Positions 56,199 through 62,286 of a stretch of 62,286 nucleotides of DNA are shown piece after piece (position 1 is the first letter of the stretch; each line of letters opens with the position of its first letter). The stretch lies in the NCBI RefSeq assembly GCF_020148105.1, contig NZ_JAHLZE010000010.1:1-62286 (forward strand), written 5' to 3'. This DNA is from Methanobrevibacter sp. TMH8. Lineage in GTDB: Archaea > Methanobacteriota > Methanobacteria > Methanobacteriales > Methanobacteriaceae. The notes under the pieces were generated by a model, which ran no database searches, was not told where the DNA came from, and saw only the letters and a program-made list of their open reading frames with translations. Position numbers and translations under genes: made by a program.

Positions 56199-56843
56199 CT
56201 ATTCTTCTGCTTCAATTGTAGATTTAATCATCTTCAATCGAACAAAATTTTCTCTTTCCATTTCTTGAAGTCTCATTTCAATAGATTTAACAGTATTTTG
56301 CAATTTTGGAATCATAATATGCTCTAAAGCATTAACACGGCGTTTTGTAGATTCAATTTCAGCTGCTAAAAGATAGATAGTCTTTTCAATTTCTCCAAGC
56401 TCAATTATTAAAGCAAGAGATTCTTCAAATTTTTTAGCTGCTTCATCTAATCTTACAGAAGTGTCTGCAAAACTGTAACCTCTATCAACCAAAGTTCTTT
56501 TTTCCATTTTAGAATCCATTACAGGTACAACAACACCCATAATACTCCTTGACTCAATATCAACATCAATAGATTCTTTAACAGATAAAGCAGATTTTTG
56601 AACTGCTGAATCACCCATAACAACTTGAGCAGCAGTTAAATCCTCAAAAGCACTTTTAAGAGTTTCTTCAACTTTTCCACGAGATCCTTTAACCCTATCT
56701 AAAATATCAAAAAACTCTTTAATTAAAGCATCACGTTTTTCTTTAAGTAAACTATGACCTTTAACAGCAAGTTTTTCTCTATCTTTGAGTTTTAATAACT
56801 CCATTCGAGTAGGGTTAATCCCTTCCATTGTTTCTTGTGCCAT
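56199..56843 (-). CDS. atpD: A-type ATP synthase subunit D
   Basis: A 214-residue subunit forming the central rotor shaft. It is almost all helix, with the conserved start [33 protein letters not shown] and the C-terminal helix [40 protein letters not shown] (two halves of the shaft). TTAGGAGG precedes the ATG. It follows atpB by 73 bases and precedes the DUF22 gene. Confidence 0.96.
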   Translation of the reverse strand: MAQETMEGINPTRMELLKLKDREKLAVKGHSLLKEKRDALIKEFFDILDRVKGSRGKVEETLKSAFEDLTAAQVVMGDSAVQKSALSVKESIDVDIESRSIMGVVVPVMDSKMEKRTLVDRGYSFADTSVRLDEAAKKFEESLALIIELGEIEKTIYLLAAEIESTKRRVNALEHIMIPKLQNTVKSIEMRLQEMERENFVRLKMIKSTIEAEE

Positions 56844-56916
56844 TTTATCCTCCTAACCCAGGATTATAAATAAGATTAATAAGGATTATGATAATATTGA
56901 ACAGATAAGTTCAATA

Positions 56917-58305
56917 TTAGTTTTCTGGAAGATATATAGGAATGTGCTCTTCCTTAACCCTTTTAAGCTCAGATTTAGGTAATAAACTTAATAATTTCCA
57001 ACCAAGATCGAGAGTTTCTTTAATAGTCCTGTCTTCATCTTTAGCTTGAGTGATAAATTCTTCTTCAAATGCATCAGCAAACTGTAAGAACTTTTGATCT
57101 CTTTCTGTAAGAGCTTCTTCACCAACAACAGCTACTAAATCTCTTAAATCACGACCCTCTGCATATGCAGAGTAAAGTTGATCAGAAACTCCACTATGAT
57201 CTTCACGAGTCCTTTCTTCTCCAATACCCCCACTCATTAAACGAGATAATGATGGAAGTACATCTACTGGAGGATAAATACCTTTCCTATGAAGTTCACG
57301 ACTAAGTACAATTTGCCCTTCAGTAATATACCCAGTTAAATCTGGAATTGGGTGAGTAATATCATCTTGAGGCATGACTAAAATAGGCATCTGAGTAATA
57401 GAACCTTCTTTACCGGCAATACGACCTGCACGTTCGTATAAACCAGCTAAATCAGTATACATGTAACCAGGATAACCTCTTCTTCCAGGTACTTCATCAC
57501 GAGCAGCAGAAATTTCTCTTAAAGCTTCACAATAGTTAGTTAAATCAGTTAAAATAACTAATACATGCATATTATGCTCAAATGCTAAATATTCTGCAGT
57601 AGTAAGAGCCATCTTAGGAGTAAGAATTCTCTCAATAGCAGGGTCGTCTGCTAAGTTCATGAATACTGTAACACGTTCTAAAGCTCCAGTTCTCTCGAAA
57701 TCTTTCATAAAGAAGTTAGCTTCTTCGTGAGTAATACCCATAGCAGCAAATATAACTGCAAATTCAGTTTCTTCTCCTACTACCTTAGCTTGTCTTGCAA
57801 TCTGTGCAGCTAAGTCATTGTGAGGTAAACCAGATCCTGAGAAAATAGGTAATTTTTGGCCTCTAACAAGTGTATTCATTCCATCAATAGTGGAAATACC
57901 AGTTTGAATAAATTCTGCTGGGAATTCACGAGCAGATGGATTCATTGGGTTACCATTAATATCCAATTCTTTTTCAGGTATAATTTCTGGACCACCATCG
58001 ATAGGTTTACCAGTACCATCAAATATACGACCCATCATATCTAAAGAAACACCGATTTTAGCTGTTTCTCCAGTAAATCTAGTCTTAGTATTTTTAGTAT
58101 TTAAATCACTAGTTCCTTCGAAAACCTGAATAACAGCAACATCTTTTTTGACTTCAAGAACTTGCCCTCTTCTGTTTTCTCCAGTAGGTGTTTCAATTTC
58201 TACTATCTCATTGTAAGCAACACCTTCTACTCCTTCAACAATCATTAAAGGACCAGCAACCTCAGTAACTGTGGTGTATTCTCTTGTTTTAATATTAGTA
58301 TTCAT
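56917..58305 (-). CDS. atpB: A-type ATP synthase subunit B
   Basis: A 462-residue non-catalytic subunit of the A1 hexamer. It has no intact P-loop, as expected: [17 protein letters not shown] stands in its place. [20 protein letters not shown] is the N-terminal barrel and [19 protein letters not shown] the conserved core. GGTGAGGTG precedes the ATG. The gap to atpA is only three bases, so the two are translated together. Confidence 0.97.
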   Translation of the reverse strand: MNTNIKTREYTTVTEVAGPLMIVEGVEGVAYNEIVEIETPTGENRRGQVLEVKKDVAVIQVFEGTSDLNTKNTKTRFTGETAKIGVSLDMMGRIFDGTGKPIDGGPEIIPEKELDINGNPMNPSAREFPAEFIQTGISTIDGMNTLVRGQKLPIFSGSGLPHNDLAAQIARQAKVVGEETEFAVIFAAMGITHEEANFFMKDFERTGALERVTVFMNLADDPAIERILTPKMALTTAEYLAFEHNMHVLVILTDLTNYCEALREISAARDEVPGRRGYPGYMYTDLAGLYERAGRIAGKEGSITQMPILVMPQDDITHPIPDLTGYITEGQIVLSRELHRKGIYPPVDVLPSLSRLMSGGIGEERTREDHSGVSDQLYSAYAEGRDLRDLVAVVGEEALTERDQKFLQFADAFEEEFITQAKDEDRTIKETLDLGWKLLSLLPKSELKRVKEEHIPIYLPEN

Positions 58306-58308
58306 TCT

Positions 58309-60063
58309 TTACACCTCACCACATTGTTTAACAATTTCCTCTTGAACAGATTTCACCTTTGCAGGGAATTCTTCTTCAGAAACAAATTTCAATCTACCAA
58401 TTTCCTCTTTAACATCGAGTCCAATAAGATCTTTTGATGATGCTCCTCTTTCTAAAGCTTTATTAGCTTCTCTTTGGAAGGAAACAATAGTGTTTAAAAG
58501 TTCAAATTGTTTTGAAGGTGAACAATAGGTATCAACTTCATGATATGCATTTTGTTGTAAGAAATCTTCTCTTAACATACGAGTAGTTTCTAATGTAACT
58601 TGTTCACTATCTGGAAGTGCATCAGGACCAACGAGTTGTACAATTTCCTGAAGTTCAGATTCTTTTTGTAATAAAACCATAGCTTCATCACGAAGAGATC
58701 TCCAATCTCCACCTACACTTTCCTTCCACCATTCTTGTACACTATCTACATACAAGGAATAGCTTTGTAACCAATCAATTGAAGGGAAATGACGTTTGTC
58801 TGCAAGGGATGCATCTAATGCCCAAAATACTTTACAAATACGTAATGTATTTTGTGTAACAGGTTCAGATAAATCTCCACCAGGAGGTGAAACTGCTCCA
58901 ACAACAGAGACAGATGAAACTTTACTTTCACTTCCAATTGTGTTGACTCTTCCAGCTCTTTCATAGAACTGAGCAAGTCTTGAAGCAAGATATGCAGGGT
59001 AACCTTCTTCACCAGGCATCTCTTCAAGTCTTCCAGAAATTTCCCTCATAGCTTCTGCCCAACGAGATGTTGAATCTGCCATAAGAGCTACATCATAACC
59101 TTGATCACGGAAGTATTCTGCGATTGTAATTCCAGTATATACACAAGCTTCACGAGCTGCAACTGGCATGTTAGAAGTGTTAGCTATAAGAACTGTTCTA
59201 TCCATCAAAGGATTTCCAGTTTTTGGATCTTCAAGTTCTGGGAACTCTAAAAGTACTTCAGTCATTTCGTTTCCACGTTCTCCACAACCAACATATACAA
59301 CAATGTCGGCATCTGCCCATTTAGCTAATTGTTGTTGAGTAACAGTTTTACCTGCACCAAATGGTCCAGGAATAGCTGCTGTACCACCTTTAGCTACAGG
59401 GAAGAAAGTATCTAATACTCTTTGACCTGTAACAAGAGGCACATCTGGATCAAGTTTTTCTTTATAAGGTCGACCTTTTCTAACTGGCCATTTTTGAAGC
59501 ATTTGAACTTTTTTAATTCCATCTTCAGTTTCAATTTCAGCAATATCTTCTTTTACTGTAAATTCTCCACTTGAAACAATACTTTTTACTGTACCTTCAA
59601 TAGTTGGAGGAAGTAAAATTTTTTGAAGAACTGCAGAAGTTTCTTGAACTTCACCAAGAATGTCTCCACCTTTTACTTTATCCCCTACTTTAGCTATTGG
59701 TTTAAAAGTCCATTTTTTCTCTTTATCAATAGATGGTACATCTACACCTCTTTCAATAAAGTCACCAGTTTTAGCTTTAATAACTTCAAGCGGTCTTTGG
59801 ATTCCATCAAAAATTGAACCCATAATACCAGGTCCAAGTTCTACAGATAATGGTCCACCAGTACTTTCTATCTTCTCACCAGGTCTTAGCCCAGCTGTTT
59901 CTTCATAAACCTGAATGGTTGCAGTATCGCCTTCAAGCTCAATAATTTCTCCAATGAGCTTGTCGTTACCTACCTTAACCATTTCATGCATTTGAGTCCC
60001 TCTCATCCCATCTGCGATGATAACAGGTCCTGCAATTTTAATAATATTTCCTTCAGTAATCAT
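58309..60063 (-). CDS. atpA: A-type ATP synthase subunit A (catalytic)
   Basis: A 584-residue catalytic subunit. The P-loop GPFGAGKT is at 233-240 in the archaeal form. The non-homologous region (about 115-190) that separates A-type from F-type beta subunits is present, and the catalytic [13 protein letters not shown] follows. There is no intein in the P-loop region, although the gene carries one in some archaea. It overlaps the end of atpF by four bases (ATGA-type). Confidence 0.98.
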   Translation of the reverse strand: MITEGNIIKIAGPVIIADGMRGTQMHEMVKVGNDKLIGEIIELEGDTATIQVYEETAGLRPGEKIESTGGPLSVELGPGIMGSIFDGIQRPLEVIKAKTGDFIERGVDVPSIDKEKKWTFKPIAKVGDKVKGGDILGEVQETSAVLQKILLPPTIEGTVKSIVSSGEFTVKEDIAEIETEDGIKKVQMLQKWPVRKGRPYKEKLDPDVPLVTGQRVLDTFFPVAKGGTAAIPGPFGAGKTVTQQQLAKWADADIVVYVGCGERGNEMTEVLLEFPELEDPKTGNPLMDRTVLIANTSNMPVAAREACVYTGITIAEYFRDQGYDVALMADSTSRWAEAMREISGRLEEMPGEEGYPAYLASRLAQFYERAGRVNTIGSESKVSSVSVVGAVSPPGGDLSEPVTQNTLRICKVFWALDASLADKRHFPSIDWLQSYSLYVDSVQEWWKESVGGDWRSLRDEAMVLLQKESELQEIVQLVGPDALPDSEQVTLETTRMLREDFLQQNAYHEVDTYCSPSKQFELLNTIVSFQREANKALERGASSKDLIGLDVKEEIGRLKFVSEEEFPAKVKSVQEEIVKQCGEV

Positions 60064-60380
60064 TTAACCATCTCTACCCCAATAACTCTTTTGATAAGTT
60101 CACCCATAGGGTCACTACCCATATCAGATGGGCCAGATTTATCTGGTATTTCAATAATCATTGGCAATACATCAGAGCCAATTTTTTTATCTATGTATTT
60201 CCTAATATTATCAGCTATTTTTTCTGTGATAATTATAATTGAAATTTCATCATTAATTAATTCATCCAATGCATTTTTTGCATCTTCATTTGTTTCTACA
60301 ATTTTACTCTCCTTTACTCCACCAAGTTGAAAACCAGTAACAGTATCAAGATCTCCAATTATTGCTACAGAGGATTTCAT
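60060..60380 (-). CDS. atpF: A-type ATP synthase subunit F
   Basis: A 106-residue rotor subunit that regulates ATP hydrolysis. [20 protein letters not shown] is the N-terminal Rossmann-like start, and [21 protein letters not shown] follows. It overlaps atpC by 4 bases upstream and atpA by 4 bases downstream, so translation is coupled. The ribosome site AGGAGATG lies inside the atpC end. Confidence 0.95.
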   Translation of the reverse strand: MKSSVAIIGDLDTVTGFQLGGVKESKIVETNEDAKNALDELINDEISIIIITEKIADNIRKYIDKKIGSDVLPMIIEIPDKSGPSDMGSDPMGELIKRVIGVEMVK

Positions 60381-61531
60381 ACTAACATCTCCTGAATTTC
60401 AGATACTGGAAAATTAACTTCTCGTTTAGCCCTTGCAATAATTTTCAAGTTTTTGATTTCTCTCTCTTTTTGACTTAAAAATCCTATAATAGGACCAATA
60501 CCTAATGGCTTTTTTAAAGATAAAGATTTAGCACGACTAATAAGATATTCATCTAAAGCTTTTTCAAAAACAGAAACTGAACCAGTTTCATTATATTTAG
60601 AAAGAGCTTCTGAAAGAATTGTAGAATAATCAGTACCATCTAAACTTGAAATAACTCCTGCAACATCTTCAGATTCCATTAAATCTTTTAGTTTCCATTC
60701 TCTTATCTGAAAACCATTTTTAATCATATATTGTGAAGTTTCATCATAAGATAAACCATCAGCCTTTGCCCTGATAATTAATTTAAGATTAGCTACATCA
60801 ACTTGATCGCCAATATATGAATAAAGAATCTGAGAGTTTCCATCAGAAGGTATTCCAGAAGAATTTAAAAGATTTTCAAGATAATATTTATCTAATGCAG
60901 ATTCTAATGGTAAAACCATTTGAGATTCCTCATATTGAGGAAGAGCATCTTCAAGAATACTAGCATATTCAGTACCATCCAAACCAGTAACAACATCAGT
61001 TACAGTATTAGCATCAGCTAATTGTTCAATTTGACTATAAAGAGATCCAGAAGGAATTAAAAAACTTAATATAGTATTTTTATCCAACTTCATTTCTTTA
61101 GCTGCAAGTAAACTTTTAATATTGTTAATATCTGATTTTTTAGCTAGTGCTTTAAAAGAATCTCGAATGTCTTTAGGGGCTATTCTTGAAAGTAAATTAT
61201 AAGTTTCTGCAAGTTCAATGTCTAGAGCTTTTTCAAGAGAATAATTATCTAAATGAGTAGCATAATCAGGGAACCCTCTAAGATAATTTATAACCTCATC
61301 AACATCATTAGCTTCAATTATTTCAGAAAGTTGTTTTTCATCAAATAATCTTCCTTTTCTAGCTCTTACTCTTGCAGAAGGATTGAGATAAGGATAAATA
61401 TCCAAAACTGGTCTGCTTGCAATGATAACAATGATTGCACCTACAACAATAACTGCAAGGATTGCAAGTACAATAAATGACTCTGGTGTTAAGCCAACTT
61501 GTGTTATCAATGTAGTAATTTCATCAGCCAT
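60377..61531 (-). CDS. atpC: A-type ATP synthase subunit C
   Basis: A 384-residue subunit that connects the central stalk to the membrane ring. Three similar all-helical lobes are seen, with recurring motifs such as LRGFPDYATHL, TGLDGTEYASIL and SSLDGTDYSTIL. One membrane helix at the front (about 18-40) precedes the first lobe, an extension found in methanogen forms. It lies between atpE (11 bases upstream) and atpF (overlap). Confidence 0.94.
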   Translation of the reverse strand: MADEITTLITQVGLTPESFIVLAILAVIVVGAIIVIIASRPVLDIYPYLNPSARVRARKGRLFDEKQLSEIIEANDVDEVINYLRGFPDYATHLDNYSLEKALDIELAETYNLLSRIAPKDIRDSFKALAKKSDINNIKSLLAAKEMKLDKNTILSFLIPSGSLYSQIEQLADANTVTDVVTGLDGTEYASILEDALPQYEESQMVLPLESALDKYYLENLLNSSGIPSDGNSQILYSYIGDQVDVANLKLIIRAKADGLSYDETSQYMIKNGFQIREWKLKDLMESEDVAGVISSLDGTDYSTILSEALSKYNETGSVSVFEKALDEYLISRAKSLSLKKPLGIGPIIGFLSQKEREIKNLKIIARAKREVNFPVSEIQEMLV

Positions 61532-61542
61532 ATTTCTCTCTC

Positions 61543-62163
61543 CTAATTAAATAAAATCTTAGCAACTTCAGACCTTAAAGCCTTTTTATATCTTATCATT
61601 CTAGCTTCTATAGTATTGTTAACTTCGATTTCGCCATTTTTGGTTTTAATTATAGTCCCACCAATTGTTTCAATAGATTCACCAATTTCTAATTTAGTAT
61701 CTTTACCTGTTGCAGATTTGATTTCATTAGTTATCTCATCGATATTATTGATTTTAGACTTATCTTCATCTTTAACCTGAATAATTAAATCTCCTCCACC
61801 AATTTCAATAGCAGCTTCTTTAATCATTTCAATTAAAGCATTTGAATATTCAGTGCTAGTGGAAGAAGATATATCCTTTAATTCTTGGCTTGCTTTTTCA
61901 AAAGCTGCTTCTATTACTTCTTCTCTTGCCTCTAATTCCATTCTTCTAGAATTCATCTTAGCTTCAGATATTATCTGCTGATACCTCATATCAGATTGCT
62001 TTTTTGCATCATCTAATATTTTAGTTTTTTCAAGTTCTGCTTGTTTATTCGCATCTTCAATAATGGAATTAACTTTAATCTCAGCTTCTTGGAGGATACT
62101 ATCAGCTTTAGTCTGAGCTTCAGATTTTATATTAGAAACAATCTTTTCTGTCCCAGAGCTCAT
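61543..62163 (-). CDS. atpE: A-type ATP synthase subunit E
   Basis: A 206-residue peripheral-stalk subunit. Residues 1-95 form one long coiled coil rich in Glu, Lys and Ala (EAQTKADSILQEAEIKVNSI). The C-terminal globular part ends with GGTIIKTKNGEIEVNNTIEARM, the typical E/EpsE closing motif. GGAGGTC precedes the ATG. It starts 15 bases after the subunit K stop. Confidence 0.94.
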   Translation of the reverse strand: MSSGTEKIVSNIKSEAQTKADSILQEAEIKVNSIIEDANKQAELEKTKILDDAKKQSDMRYQQIISEAKMNSRRMELEAREEVIEAAFEKASQELKDISSSTSTEYSNALIEMIKEAAIEIGGGDLIIQVKDEDKSKINNIDEITNEIKSATGKDTKLEIGESIETIGGTIIKTKNGEIEVNNTIEARMIRYKKALRSEVAKILFN

Positions 62164-62178
62164 TTAATTGACCTCCAT

Positions 62179-62286
62179 CTAACCTAAAATTCCACCGAAT
62201 ACCATGAGTAAAATAGCTATTAAGAAACCATAAATAGCCTGAGTTTCTGGTAATGCAGAGAAAATAATACCTTGAGCAAACATACC
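62179..62286 (-). CDS. atpK: A-type ATP synthase subunit K (proteolipid), 3' part
   Basis: The right window edge cuts this gene. The visible 35 codons end the last hairpin: GIIFSALPETQAIYGFLIAI and then LLMVFGGILG. The Glu in LPETQ is the ion-carrying residue of the rotor ring. The number of hairpins cannot be judged. Subunits I and H should lie further right. Confidence 0.95.
   Translation of the reverse strand, partial: GMFAQGIIFSALPETQAIYGFLIAILLMVFGGILG

Overview
The window looks like chromosomal DNA of a very AT-rich methanogenic archaeon of the Methanobacteriaceae, most probably Methanobrevibacter or a close relative. The evidence is the archaeal information machinery (TFB, Gar1, aRF1 with GGQ, DnaG-type primase, aIF5A, XerA, an Orc1/Cdc6-like ATPase, A-type ATP synthase), methanogen cofactor genes (coenzyme F430 synthase, the RFAP synthase of methanopterin synthesis), a secreted CARDB adhesin-like protein, GGTGA/GGAGG ribosome sites before most genes, and A- or T-rich spacers. 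No rRNA, CRISPR array or insertion sequence was seen. One tRNA gene is present (Gln, UUG).

Layout. 1-6.5 kb: Hsp20, NOG1-type GTPase, methanopterin genes (mptG plus a DUF98/chorismate-lyase-like gene), AMMECR1, and a tldD gene broken by a one-base shift in a poly-A run. 6.8-10.4 kb: a 30-codon cysteine-rich peptide gene, two secreted or anchored M14/AstE-like zinc hydrolases, and between them a GMC-type flavoprotein with a four-cysteine motif. 10.5-25 kb, nearly all on the minus strand: pyrI, nitroreductase, adenine deaminase, tautomerase, a LOR/SDH (TIGR00300) protein, aRF1, a GfcR-like PRTase regulator, a Gfo/Idh oxidoreductase, hemC, cfbE, an IMPase-NAD kinase fusion and pdaD.

25.5-36.5 kb: a secreted CARDB protein, aIF5A, then a minus-strand accessory block (two small membrane proteins, a zinc phospholipase C-like protein, an Orc1-like ATPase without winged helix). 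This block separates aIF5A from agmatinase (speB). Then come UMP kinase, a DUF2116/YbjQ/membrane-YbjQ cluster and a TauE/SafE permease. 37-46.4 kb: an unknown membrane protein, a two-domain glycosyltransferase, TFB-Gar1, XerA and an Mg2+-type P-ATPase. 46.4-49.7 kb: two long non-coding gaps around dnaG. The first holds two inverted dif-like palindromes. 49.7-55.5 kb: RraA-like protein, UPF0104 flippase-like protein, BioY, DUF1284, tRNA-Gln, an ATP-grasp ligase and a 49-codon membrane peptide. 55.8 kb to the end: a DUF22 gene and the A-type ATP synthase operon (K-E-C-F-A-B-D), cut by the window edge inside subunit K.

How genes fit together. PdaD makes agmatine, SpeB makes putrescine from it, and aIF5A carries the lysine that receives the polyamine-derived hypusine, so three steps of one theme lie within 8 kb. 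HemC and CfbE are an early and the last step towards F430. MptG and the DUF98 protein may be consecutive in methanopterin synthesis. The most unusual signals are the paired inverted dif-like sites upstream of the P-type ATPase and 3 kb from xerA, the 30-codon Cys peptide, two genes with a good ribosome site but ATC where a start codon should be, and the accessory block at 28.3-31.6 kb.
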